The position numbers and the translations under genes were made by a program. From NCBI GenBank assembly GCA_947650365.1, contig OX393549.1:38583098-38647097 (forward strand): 64,000 nucleotides of DNA. Reading direction: 5' to 3'. The first letter of the stretch is position 1; every line of letters starts with the position of its first letter. Source of the stretch: Chamaelirium japonicum. Lineage: Eukaryota > Streptophyta > Magnoliopsida > Liliales > Melanthiaceae. The notes below the pieces were generated by a model. That model did not search any database. It saw only the letters and a list, made by a program, of their open reading frames with translations, and was not told where the DNA came from. Positions 31,626 to 60,186 of this stretch are shown here, piece by piece.

Positions 31626-32545
31626 TAGGGTTAGGTTGACAAATCCGATCCAATATTATATTTGTCCCTCACTCATGGGATATAACAATCCAAAATGGGG
31701 ATGGAATATAATATCCAATATATAAATTTATTCATAAGCCTGGAACCGGCAAGAGTAAAATGTAAAGGAGGTTATTAACATTAGCTCCTTAAAATGGTTT
31801 CCTTTTAACATTAAGGGTATGAAGTTCAAACTTAACGTTAAGCCCCTGTAGTTGGATTTTGGCTAACGCAAATTCCTTCTCCCGTGTACATGTAATAACG
31901 AAATTTTTTAAATCATAATTTTACCCCTATAGATAAAGTGCAATAATCGTAGTAAAAGTGTAACAATTGATAAAGAGCAAAAATCAGTTAGTTTTGGCTA
32001 ACGCGGGCTCCTTTTGTTGCTCACATGTAATACCGAAACTTTTTAAATGATAATTTTAGCCGTACATATAAAGTGTAACAGTCGTAATAATAAACTAACA
32101 ATTGGTAAAAAGTGACAATCTGTTAGCAAAGAGAAACAATTTGATATGATAAAATGTCTCAATTGTTAATTGATTATAGGGGTATTTCTGCTCATCTGGT
32201 CACAATATCATTTTTTTTGGAGATAAAAAATGCTTTTTTTAACTATGTGGAACCAAGCTGATTGTATCTCGCACATAAAGAGTAACAATTAGGTAAAAAA
32301 GAGTAACTATTTGGTCGGTTGACATAATATTTTTATTTTTTTGATAAAAATATACAGAAAAAATCATTATTTTCTGTTTTTAAATCAACAATCTGGAGTG
32401 ATTTCAATTGATTTTCATACAAAAAATGGTACGTGTTAAGTTGATGATAGGAAATGTAAATTTAATGAACTTGAGCTTGGTGTTAATTATCCTACTTTTT
32501 TATTTAGTTCGGTGGGATTTCAAGAGGGAGCTATTGCAATACTCG
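31626..32545. other. Unassigned AT-rich sequence with AGAGTAAC motifs
   Basis: No gene. 31960-32330 contains several AAAGAGTAACAATT and TGTAACA(A/G)TCGTAATA words related to the clusters at 29690 and 55840. The outer segments (GGTTATTAACATTAGCTCC near 31770, inverted GATAATTAACACCAAGCTC near 32475-32493) look like weak terminal inverted repeats of another TIR element. Confidence 0.4.
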
Positions 32546-32553
32546 ACTTGTAG

Positions 32554-33110
32554 GTAGCGGTGTGCATCGGTTTAAAACCAACTTATTTAGGCAAAACCCA
32601 AACCGGTTCAACCTTGGTCGGTTTTGAGGATTTTCAATCCGATCCAAACCAAACTTAGATTGGAATCCAATCCGATCCAATTCAATTAAAGTCGGTTTGG
32701 ATTGGATTAGATGGTCGGTTTGGGCTTTGGCCCATATTCTTAATGGGCTATTTTTCTCCATTCTAGTAGAACCTAGTTTCAACTTAAAAATTTATTATTA
32801 TTATCATATCATTAGCCCTAAATAAGATTTCTAACTGATTTTGAGTCATCCTACAATATTGCAAAGGTTGTTGGTAGGAAGGGTATATGAGGACAGAAGG
32901 TATATTTAATAAAATATTATATTTATATACATATGTCGGTTTGGTTTAGGTTGGTTTTAAATTTATAAATCCGTTAACCGATCCAATTATGTCGGTTTTT
33001 TAAAAAGTCAATCCAATCCAATCCATTGAGTGTGTCAAAACCGATCGAAATTGGTCGGTTTGGTTTGATTTGATTTGTTTAGTTGTTTTGGTTTGGATCT
33101 TGCACACCCT
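32554..33110. mobile_element. Non-autonomous hAT element with perfect target duplication
   Basis: Flanked by ACTTGTAG on both sides (32546-32553 and 33111-33118). It ends GATCTTGCACACCCT, the inverse of the start GCGGTGTGCATCGG. The interior is made of GGTCGGTTTGG/CCAAACC-type repeats and (T)CCAATCC words and has no transposase. Confidence 0.85.
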
Positions 33111-33194
33111 ACTTGTAGGAGGGCTTATTGCAAGTTGATATCTTTGTCAGGGAGCTATCACTAAGTCCCCAATAAAAAAGCTCATCAAAAGAAA

Positions 33195-33416
33195 AAAGAA
33201 AATACTAACTTAAACCTGGCCTCCATGAGTCTCTTCTCTTCCTCTATGCCTACCTAACGTGCAGCAGCAACATTGTCATTCAGAGTACTTCTCAACTCCT
33301 CAAGTTCCTTCTCCAGCACATGTTGCACATCCGCCCTAGAAGTTCGATGAACGAAGATTCTTGATTTTCTTGTGAAGAACCTTATTTTCGTCAGCCAACT
33401 TCGAGTAAGACAACAA
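33195..33416 (-). pseudogene. Coiled-coil protein fragment
   Basis: On the - strand two frames joined by a frameshift read YSKLADENKVLHKKIKN and ADVQHVLEKELEELRSTL, then EEEKRLMEAR. The heptad-like charged pattern looks like a coiled coil, often seen in plant retrotransposon-associated proteins. It is too short and broken to name. The TRIM at 33422 is inserted directly beside it, probably into it. Confidence 0.4.
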
Positions 33417-33421
33417 TATCC

Positions 33422-33745
33422 TGTTGGAGATTAGTCGCACTTCGATAAAGTAGAGGGTGGAAACAATCCTTATATGTATGATGGGACCTCCTCTCAATAC
33501 CTGAGTTTTGGGATTAAGAAAATCTCATATGATATCAGAGCTTAACCGTATCACTCACCTTCCGGGTGTGGTCCCCACACATCTATCGTCAACGTGACAA
33601 GGACCACAAAAAGATTGGCCTGCACGTGAGGGGGAGTGCTGGAGGATTAGTCCCACCTCGGTAAAGTAAAGAGCGGAAATGATCATTATATGCATGATGG
33701 GACCTCATCTCAATACCTGGGTTTTGGTATTGAGGAAATCTCACA
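33422..33745 (+). mobile_element. Complete TRIM, 324 bp
   Basis: LTRs of 108-109 bp (33422-33529, TGTTGGAGATTAGT...CTCATA; 33637-33745, TGCTGGAGGATTAG...CTCACA) flank a 107-bp interior. The interior begins with the primer-binding site TGATATCAGAGCTT and ends with the polypurine stretch GTGAGGGGGAG. Perfect target duplications TATCC lie at 33417-33421 and 33746-33750. It has no coding capacity. Another family member at 36456-36830 is rearranged. Confidence 0.92.
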
Positions 33746-33750
33746 TATCC

Positions 33751-34135
33751 TAAAGGGTAGCTTTGAAAAAAGCACCATCCATGTTTTTTCCTTCCTTTTT
33801 CGTATGACACCACCACCACCACAAATTCATATATAGGATTGAATTGTCTCACTTCGTTTAAGTACTCAGGTTTGAAGTCTCATACATTCAACTTGAAAAT
33901 GCAACAAAAAACCGGCAAAGATGCCTTAAGAGATAATATTAACATAGATGAAGTTATAATGAAAAGAAAAAATATTGCCTAATGCTTTGTTTGGTAGCCG
34001 GTAAAACATAGGAAATGATAACATAGTAGTTTTTATGCAAAAAATGGGTGTTAGGTTGACGAGAGAGTGTGGTCCCCATAAAAAATATTTTTAGTCAAGA
34101 AACCAGTTTCCTATCAAAAGGCAACAAAACTATCA
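33751..34135. other. Unassigned sequence
   Basis: AT-rich with a short (CAC)n-rich tract at 33805-33825. No ORF or repeat of note. Confidence 0.3.
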
Positions 34136-34149
34136 TTGCCAAAAGTATG

Positions 34150-34990
34150 GAGGAGCGTGAGAAAGAAAAAGAAAAATCAAATTCTTGCTTTCTTTACCAG
34201 ACAATCAAGCTTTAGCAAGAAAATGCAATTTTTCTTTCATATCTTTTCTTTTCATTTCCTGTTCAACGAATTCCGTTCATGCAAAACTTTCTCGGCAACC
34301 AAAGACAACCTAAGGAACACATGAAAGTTATTGATCTTAGATCTTTTAGGGAGGATCACGAGAAAGGAAACAAAAAAAAAAGTCCAATTTTTGCTTTTAT
34401 TTTTTATCCGAGCCTAATTTTAACAAGAAAATACAATTTTCCTTTTCAACGAATTCCGTTCCCGTAAAACTTTCTCGGCTATCAATCACAGCTAGGGCTG
34501 TCAATTTCGGACCCGACAAAGCAGACCCGACACGACCCGACACGAAGTTAGCGGGTCTGGTCAGGGATAAACGGGTTCGGGTCGTAAACGGGTCGACACG
34601 ATAGACCCGTTTAATAAACGGGTCGGGTCCGGGTTTAGGGTCTGGACACGGTAGACCCAGGAAGACCTGTTTAGTACTCAACGGGTCGTGTCGGGTCGGG
34701 CCAGGTCGGGTCTACCCGCAATCCGATACTATACTATATAATACCAGCGGGTCTTTCGGGTCAGGTCAGGTCGAGTCGGATTGGGTCGGATCGGGTCAAC
34801 TGAATAGTCCCGGGTGATAAACGGGTCTTACCGGGTCTTATCTGATCTACCCGTTTATTAGCGGGTTTGGTATGGGTTTAGGATCTAGACACGATTAGTT
34901 AAACGGGTCGGGTCTGGGTCTGGGGTTTTTCGACACGAACCCGACTAGACACGATACGATCCGACACATAAAAGTCAGTGATCTTAGATC
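34150..34990. repeat. ~200-bp tandem duplication, second copy interrupted by a hAT element
   Basis: The stretch 34150-34349 (GAGGAGCGTGAGAAAG, AAGAAAATGCAATTTTTC, CAACGAATTCCGTTCATGC, TTATTGATCTTAGATCTTTT) recurs from 34350 (GAGGATCACGAGAAAG, AAGAAAATACAATTTTCC, CAACGAATTCCGTTCCCG). It resumes after the hAT insert with CAGTGATCTTAGATCTTTT (34976-34994). Confidence 0.75.
34493..34968. mobile_element. Non-autonomous hAT element (family 1, copy 2), right end lost
   Basis: Begins TAGGGCTGTCAATTTCGGAC and continues with the same ACGGGTCGGGTC-type interior and order of motifs as 7505-7881. The expected ATTGCCACCCCTA-type right end is missing. Because the target was part of a duplication (see 34150-34990) the loss of a few target bases at the right can be seen. 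Confidence 0.75.
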
Positions 34991-34999
34991 TTTTACAAT

Positions 35000-35338
35000 A
35001 GAAGGGGAAAAGTCTAAACGGATGCTCTCTATTTGCATGTAGAGCAAGCAAAATAAATCATTAAGAAGGCAACATGCCCATACAACCGTTCCAAAAAGAC
35101 CCAAAAACAAAAAAACAGCCCACCGAGCTGAGCAGGGAGCCACGCCACCCAAGAGAAGCCGGTAGGAAACCGTCGGCCAGGGAAGAGGCCATCCATCGCA
35201 AGAAGCCGGGAAGGAGCCATCGTCTAGCATGCTCGAACCGCCGCACCACGTCGAGATCGGGAGCTGCCGCGTCGAGACGAGGCTAGGTCCAGGACTTATT
35301 CAGAGGCCTCCACATCGATCGGACCGAGTCACCGCACC
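35000..35338. other. Unassigned GC-rich sequence, possible LINE or captured fragment
   Basis: Together with 35889-36130 it forms one stretch split by the hAT insertion at 35347. Opposing ORFs exist (34895-35249 - and 35074-35286 +), none recognisable. Confidence 0.3.
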
Positions 35339-35346
35339 ATGCCAGA

Positions 35347-35880
35347 TAGGGGTGCAACTTGGGTCGGGTAAAACCGAGAACCGAGGTTCGGGTATTTTGA
35401 CTAAATGGGTTGGTTCGGTTCTAAGTTTTGTGAACCCGATGAAATACGGGTCGGTTCTGGGTTGAGGCTCGGGTAGACCCGACCCGACCCAACCCGAGAA
35501 CCGAACTCATATATATTAGTCCACGTATATATATGTCACGGGTTTGGACTTTTGGGCTCCATCACACTAGCACCCAAGTAAATGTTATTTGTTTGCTTAC
35601 GTTGAACAACTACCAAGAAAATTCAACATGTGGCTAAAGCCTAAAGTCCAACATGAACCTTTAGTTTGCTAGTAAATAGCCAATAACCATTATTTTTTTT
35701 AGACCAACTCCCAACCCGAGAACCGACCCAAACCAACCCGACCTTAGTGTGGGTTGGGTTGGTTCGGGGTCTATACCTAAGTCAGGTTGGTTTGGGTTTC
35801 AATATGGTAAAACCGAACTAGTTCAGTTCGGTTCCGGGTTGGCTCAAACCCAAACCAACCCGACCCGAGTTGCACCCCTA
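35347..35880. mobile_element. Non-autonomous hAT element (family 2, copy 2), 534 bp
   Basis: Starts TAGGGGTGCAACTTGGGTCG and ends CGACCCGAGTTGCACCCCTA, almost perfect inverted repeats. Flanked by identical 8-bp duplications ATGCCAGA (35339-35346, 35881-35888). The interior has CGGGTTGGTTCGG-type repeats and an AT-rich centre without coding capacity. Confidence 0.92.
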
Positions 35881-35888
35881 ATGCCAGA

Positions 35889-36455
35889 GAGGGGGCACCG
35901 CCAGACCAGATAGTAGCCAGCGTCGGAAAGGCGATAACAACAAAACCCCAAAATCGGAGGAGGTGGAGGATGTACAACACCTACGGGAAAAGATCCCCCA
36001 AAAAAAACACACCAAAAATAGGAGGGGACGGAATCGAGGTCTACCAAAGAGGAGGGGACGGATCCGCTAGAAACCCAACCCCCTACCGCCCGAGAGGGTC
36101 GAGACCAACAAAACCCTAATCCCCCTCAGTAGAGGCAAAAGGGGAAACTCCCCAACTTGCATGGATATTATATGTACCAAACAAAGGCTGCATACGTTCG
36201 AAGAACGGAAGAAGTAATTTGAAGCACATCAACAGATCTCCCAATCTCAGCACCACTGTGACGTAGGTGCCAGGATGTGTTCTTTTCCTGAGTTGGAACT
36301 CCCAGGAAATGGGTCCATTACCATGCTCTTTCCATGAGACCACCTATGGAGGCTGAGAGAGGTACAAATGGATTCACAATTCTTGGGTTCTGGTTGAGAA
36401 ATGAAATCTCATAAAAAGAGGGCTTTCTTTTACCGGGGAGCAAGCTAAATACAAG
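35889..36455. other. Unassigned sequence
   Basis: Purine-rich (GGAGGAGGTGGAGG, GAGGAGGGGACGG) near 35955-36060, then ordinary sequence. Short - strand ORFs at 36116-36563 include the TRIM LTR and are not genes. Confidence 0.3.
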
Positions 36456-36830
36456 TTTTGGAGGATTAGTCCCACCTCGGTAAAGTAGAGGGTGGAAGAG
36501 ATCCTTATATATATGATGAGACCTCATCTCAATACCAGGGTTTTGGGATAGAGGAAATCTCACATGGTATCAGAGCCTAACCGTATCACTCACCTGCCTG
36601 GTGTGGTCCCCATGCATCTATCATCCACTAAAGTAGAGGGCGGAAACGATCCATGTATGATGGGACCTCATCTCAGTACCTGACTTTTGGGATAGAGGAA
36701 GTCTCACCTAGCTCTGAAACCATGTGAGATTTTCTCTATATCAAAACCAGGTATTGCGATGAGGTCCCATCATACATAAAAGGATCGTTTCCGCCCACTA
36801 CTTTACCAAGGTGAAACTAATCCTCCAACA
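36456..36830. mobile_element. Rearranged TRIM with an inverted second LTR
   Basis: Left LTR 36456-36564 (TTTTGGAGGATTAGT...CTCACA) is followed by TGGTATCAGAGCC and part of the family interior. Then comes an LTR lacking its first ~25 bp (about 36632-36708), then an inverted primer-binding site (GCTCTGAAACCA, 36711-36722) and an inverted LTR (36723-36830, ending TAATCCTCCAACA). The whole is flanked by ACAAG (36451-36455 and 36831-36835). So both ends are LTRs pointing inward, inside one target duplication. Confidence 0.8.
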
Positions 36831-36835
36831 ACAAG

Positions 36836-37096
36836 CCTTGTCATGAGAAGAACATGGAATTGTTCTTTTCAAAAAAAAAAAACATGGAAATTGGCTCATT
36901 TCCCAGGAGATCCAACTCCCAGGAAAAGAACACAGCTTATGAAAATTTTAAAAGCATGAGTTAAGGTTTCCTAGTCTTTACATAAGCAAACTAGTGTAAA
37001 TGCACACAAGCTGTGTTGATCCTGCAGGGTGGCGGGCTGTGTGTGTTTCCGCTCCTGTAGGTATGTACTCCTCCTGTAGACTCTTGATTGCATTTA
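36836..37096. other. 3' flank of the dioxygenase gene
   Basis: Probably holds the 3' UTR and polyadenylation region on the - strand. No other feature seen. Confidence 0.35.
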
Positions 37097-55568
<18,472 letters not shown>

Positions 55569-55839
55569 GGTTTTGGGTTCTCTCTCTCAAAATTTTTTTT
55601 TTTCGTTTTGGAGGGATTGAGCCACGTTTATCCACCTCATTATTTAAAAAATACATGGATACCAATCATATTTACTTTAATCAAATAAATTCGAACAGAT
55701 AAAACACTATACACGATTGCAAATTTTACTGTTTATTACTGAAGTTTTCTATTTATTACAATAAAATCATTAAATCACTCAGCAATTTTTTTAAAATTTT
55801 GTTTTAAAGTTTTCAACCTTTTGCTACAGTGAAACCGAT

Positions 55840-56170
55840 ATAACAAATGTTACTCTTTAATAACGAAATGTTACTCTTTGTAAAATATAACATTTCAGCC
55901 TAGTGTAATCATTGTAGCAATTTTTTAAAAAAAATATACAATGAAATCACTTTAGCAAATGTTGTTCTTTATAAAGAATAACATTTTGGGTAATAAATAG
56001 TAACATTTACTACAATATAATCATATCGTATTTTTAAAAAAAAAAAATCTTTTTTTTTTAAAAAATATATACAACGAAATCACTGTACCAAATGTTACTT
56101 TTTATAAAGAGTAACATTTTGGTATAAAGAGTAACATTTGATGTAGTGAAATCATTGTATCAATTTTTTT
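55840..56170. repeat. AGAGTAACATTT motif cluster upstream of the dioxygenase gene
   Basis: Multiple copies of AATGTTACTCTTT, AAAGAGTAACATTT and TGAAATCA(T/C)TGTA, as at 29690-30115. It lies 270-600 bp upstream of the ATG, within the likely promoter. Confidence 0.6.
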
Positions 56171-56526
56171 TTTAAATCTCGTTTTTTAAAAAAAATTAGC
56201 GATGATGGCATCACTATTGCAATGTTTCTTTGACAATGATTAATATTCTGCATATGAAGAAGGATATAAAAGAATGGTTAATTTGGTCTTTTTTTAGAAG
56301 TTTGTTAGACGTAACAAACTTTGATCGTTATGCATATTCCCCATGTGCCTTTATGAATGACTACAATTAAATAAAACATATAGTATAGGGGCCACAGCTA
56401 CAAGCAACTGTTTTGATGTCCCTACACTAAACCATCTATTCAATAGGGACCTACAACACATTACCCCTTTTTTTTTAATGGATCTTCTTTTCTCTGATTT
56501 GGAAGTACCAAATCCGGGATGCAGAG

Positions 56527-57454
56527 GAGTGGGTCTATTGACACACCAAGTATTCCTTTTCACATACCAAATACTCTTCGCACACCACTCAATTTTAAAA
56601 ATTTATATATTGCTCGTTGCACACCTCCAATTTTTAAAAAACCCTATACTATCATTCTTTCCCAAATTACTCCACACACACCCACCCACCGACACACACA
56701 AACCCTAATACCCTACCTCCTCCATCAACTGTTCCAATAAGCTCATCTTCACCCCTCCTCGAGCATATCTCCTTCTCGAGCTCCCCCGCTCAAGCGATGT
56801 AGGTTCTTAAAGCGACACTCTCTTTTGACGATGACGAGCCCCTCCCCACGCCTCCCGCACCAACAACAACATCTGCGTCGTCTCCTCCGCAACAACACTT
56901 ATCCCCCTACAACCACTGTAACCGTCAATACCTTCACCGAATTCCCTACTGTCGCCGCATCCAACTCCCCTCGTCGATTTTCTTTCCGTTTAACACCCTA
57001 CCTCCTCCATCAACCACTCCGACGAGCTCCTCTTCGGTCTTCGCCCCTCCCTAAGCTCACCTCTCCCCAAGCTCCCTTACCCAAGTGTCATAGGTTCCTC
57101 CCCCCGTCAATTTTCTCTCCGTCATCGTCTACCAGCATCCAAACCTTATGTTCGGCCGACCAGAGCTGAACATTATATAGTACATCCGATCAACCATGAT
57201 CAAACATTGTACTATACGTTCGGTCACCCAAACATGGTACAGTATGTTCATCCGTGGTCGGCCGAACGTACTATATAATGTTCGACTCTAGTTGGCCGAA
57301 CATACTGTACCTTGTTTGGCATTGGTCGGTCGAACATGTTTTGAACAGTAAAAAAAAAATGTTTTGGTCATATTACTTGGGGGTAATTTTGTAATAAAAA
57401 AAAGCTTGCAAATGGTGTTTGGAAAGAAACTTTGGTGTGTCAATAGCAGCTCTC
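56527..57454. mobile_element. MULE-like TIR element with 9-bp target duplication
   Basis: Left end GAGTGGGTCTATTGACACAC and right end, inverted, GAGAGCTGCTATTGACACAC form terminal inverted repeats of about 30 bp that begin GAG. Flanks GATGCAGAG (56518-56526) and GATGCAAAG (57455-57463) differ at one position, a 9-bp duplication typical of Mutator-like elements. The interior (56780-57170) is C-rich with Pro/Ser-rich ORFs on the + strand, possibly captured sequence, plus a hairpin at 57150-57302. No transposase. Confidence 0.8.
57150..57302. repeat. Hairpin inside the MULE-like element
   Basis: TGTTCGGCCGACCAGAGCTG continuing AACATTATATAGTA (57150-57183) is inverted at 57268-57302 (TACTATATAATGTTCGACTC, TAGTTGGCCGAACA). 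Related GTTCGGTC words occupy the loop and the following 40 bp. Confidence 0.8.
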
Positions 57455-57846
57455 GATGCAAAGGGGCATCGGGATTTACAGCCAGATTGCATAAGGACGA
57501 AAATACCCCCTCACTGCACTTCAAATTTTCATTTCATGCAACTCCTTTCTAAACTAAATTGAATCCTAAACCCTAAGATCTATAGGCCATGGGATAAGCC
57601 CTATACCTAGTTCTAAACCTAAACTTAATCTGAACCTTACCCCTTCGTCTGACGTCCGCATCTCGTCTCTGCTGCTCGCCGCCAAAATGATATGTCCGAA
57701 TCACATCCATCCGTTGCACCCAACCCTGGTCTGTGGATCCTACACGACCGATGAATTACACTTGGTCCCGACCGGCAAGCAAAGAGATGTCGTGATTGGG
57801 TGATGGTTGAACACGGGCTAAAATACCATTGCTCTTATAAAAGAGA

Positions 57847-58025
57847 TTTAGCAATGCTATTTGGCCAATCTGTTTTCCAACTTTTTTTAGCCAACATCCC
57901 ACACATTGGTCTATTTGCCTACCCGTTGTGGCTGAGTGTGTGTCACCCATCAGGTTCAACGGACGGCTGAGTTCAAAAGTTGGCAAAAAATTTAGGACAA
58001 CGGGTTGGCCCAGTAGCATTTTCCT
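57847..58025. mobile_element. Possible small MITE
   Basis: TAGCAATGCTATTTGGCCAA at the left and, inverted, AAATGCTACTGGGCCAACCC at the right resemble weak terminal inverted repeats 180 bp apart. No target duplication confirmed. Confidence 0.35.
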
Positions 58026-58699
58026 AAAAAGATAGTTTTAAAAATATTTTTTTTCCCTGAAACCTGTTAGAGCAACTCTAGCGATCTCCCTTCGCCAAAC
58101 TAAGGAGCGTTTTGGTAAAACCAACGTTCCAATAGGCTCCCTAAAATTATGAATCGCTACTTGGTTCCCTGCATGTGGCGAGCGCATGGGCTCAGAGGCC
58201 CACCGAATGAAATGTCTTGGTGTTCTCACCTTCGCGTCAGCTGATTTGGCAGAGAATGTTAGCCGCTTTATGGTGTTGGCGAAAGGGCAAGCCGTAAGGC
58301 CTGATGCTCCAAAAGAACTCCTTTTGATTCAGAGATGGTGGATCATTTATCACCCCATTCTGCCCTTTAGAGATAGGGGCGAGTCAGCTAGTGCCATTTT
58401 TCTTTAAGGTTGAAAATCAGGATTATACTGACGTCTCCTTTCGCGCCCCGATCATGCTTATTCGACTAATGACAGCTTGCACCTTTTAAACGCTCATTCA
58501 GCAAGGGTAAAGTCGGGCACAAACAACATGTTCTTTCATCCAATGGGCTTTTGATCATTTGGAAATAGGGAGCCAACAAAGTTTGCCTTTGTTAGAGTTT
58601 AACACCTAAAATTTTGCCAATCTCTTGGGGTCTTCCCTTGTCGCTATGAAAATTTTAGAAAATACCTATATTTAAAATTTTTAATTCTTCACTTCCTTG

Positions 58700-58702
<3 letters not shown>

Positions 58703-58749
<47 letters not shown>
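58703..58749. repeat. (CT)23 microsatellite
   Basis: CT repeat of about 47 bp. It directly abuts the left target duplication of the TIR element at 58757. Confidence 0.95.
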
Positions 58750-58753
<4 letters not shown>

Positions 58754-58756
58754 AAA

Positions 58757-59008
58757 GGGAAATTTTATTCATACCCCAAAAATCTATAACTAGCCCTCAT
58801 TTTCTATCCGTTTTACAATAACTTACTCAGAATTTTTCAAATACCATTTATACCCTTATCGTATACCCCACATTCAACGAAAACCTAAAACCGAACATTT
58901 TTGAATAAGAAGACATTGACTGCAATTGGGAAGGAAGATCTCACTTCCCCTAATTGGATTCACCCTTAGAAGATCTAATCCCATCTAGCAATGGAGAAAA
59001 GAGAGGAA

Positions 59009-59050
<42 letters not shown>

Positions 59051-59327
59051 AGCAATCAATGAATGGCAACTGATATCATGATGAAAATACCCCCCCCCCC
59101 CCCCCCCCCCTCTCTCCCCTTATCCTCATGGGGATTCAACATCTGAAAGGAATGGGGTATGATCAAGGTGGGGCGGGTCCTTTACCTTGGGTGTATTCCA
59201 GGTGGAGTGTTAAAGGGAAGGGTATTTTTGGGATAGGAATGAGGTATGATCAAAGAAAACAGGGTGTGTTCAAATTTGTTGAAAATGGAGGCTAATTACA
59301 TATCTTTGGGGTGTGGATAAAATTTCC
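58757..59327. mobile_element. TIR element (MULE-like), 571 bp, with CT and poly-C tracts
   Basis: Left GGGAAATTTTATTCATACCC and right, inverted, GGAAATTTTATCCACACCCC. The repeats continue for about 48 bp through TAACTAGCC(C)TCATTTTC-like sequence. Flanks CTTTCTAAA (58748-58756) and TTCTCTAAA (59328-59336) agree at 7 of 9 positions. The interior has (CT)n at 59010-59045 and a run of about 22 C at 59089-59110. No coding capacity. Confidence 0.7.
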
Positions 59328-59684
59328 TTCTCTAAATGCATGTTGAAATTACATGGTGGTCGTTCGTGACTCTACCGGTCGTAACACCGGCCGAGGGTTG
59401 TGACAGTAGTGAACGATGATAATAGCAGTGGTGGCCGCAATGGTAGGCGACAACGACGATCGACGACGGTCGCCTCGGACCTCACTCACTAGGTACTATA
59501 ATTGATTGGATTCTCTTCCTCAGTGTGGACCACAGCTCTGCCGGCTGGTTTCTTCTTTATAATTATTTTTCGTTTTTATACGATGTTTAAGTACATGGTG
59601 CGTGCCACCTGGCCTGGGTTCCCACAAAATCCGGACACAAGATGCGACGGAAAACCGTTATTCCGGTTGACCCCATCTCGAGGC

Positions 59685-59704
59685 CGTACTCCGAATGGAG
59701 TACG
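59685..59704. promoter_or_regulatory. Perfect 8-bp-arm palindrome upstream of the RhoGAP gene
   Basis: CGTACTCC-GAAT-GGAGTACG, about 480 bp upstream of the ATG at 60187. The symmetric arms fit a site for a dimeric DNA-binding protein, but no known element is recognised. Confidence 0.35.
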
Positions 59705-60186
59705 ACGCGTGGCGGCAGTTGATTGGAAGGTGTCTCTGCTCCCAAACCCAACAGATTCCCAAGTTTCTTATGACCCAGCCCTCGTCCCACAGCTCAGAAA
59801 GCCGCCACCCCGTCCGCCGTCCGCCGGCCGCCGGCCGCCCCTGAATCCTCGAAAGATCAAGCTTTTCCTCCCTCCCTCGATTCATACAAAGAAAGGTGAT
59901 CTCGAGATGTAATTAGGGTTTAGTATCTTCCCGTTTCCGATCGCTGTTGATTCTCTGTTTTTAATCCCCGATCGATTTCGCGGAGAGAAATCCGATCGGG
60001 CGATCCATCTTCTCCGTCGCATCTCCGGCAACCGGGAGCGAGTTGCTTATGGGTTTTTCAATTAGACGCCCTTACGATGCGTAGTATCGCGCTCTCGGTG
60101 CGATTCTAGGGCACAATTCATGCTTCCTGATCGATGAAGCTATGTTGATTGCTTCAGGTTCTTCACCCGCTTGATTGACCTTCCCC

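Noticed and set aside
58067-58610. MITE with AGAGCAACTCTAGCGATCTCCC-type start
   Set aside because: The left end resembles a common plant MITE terminus, but the right end does not pair convincingly and no duplication was found.
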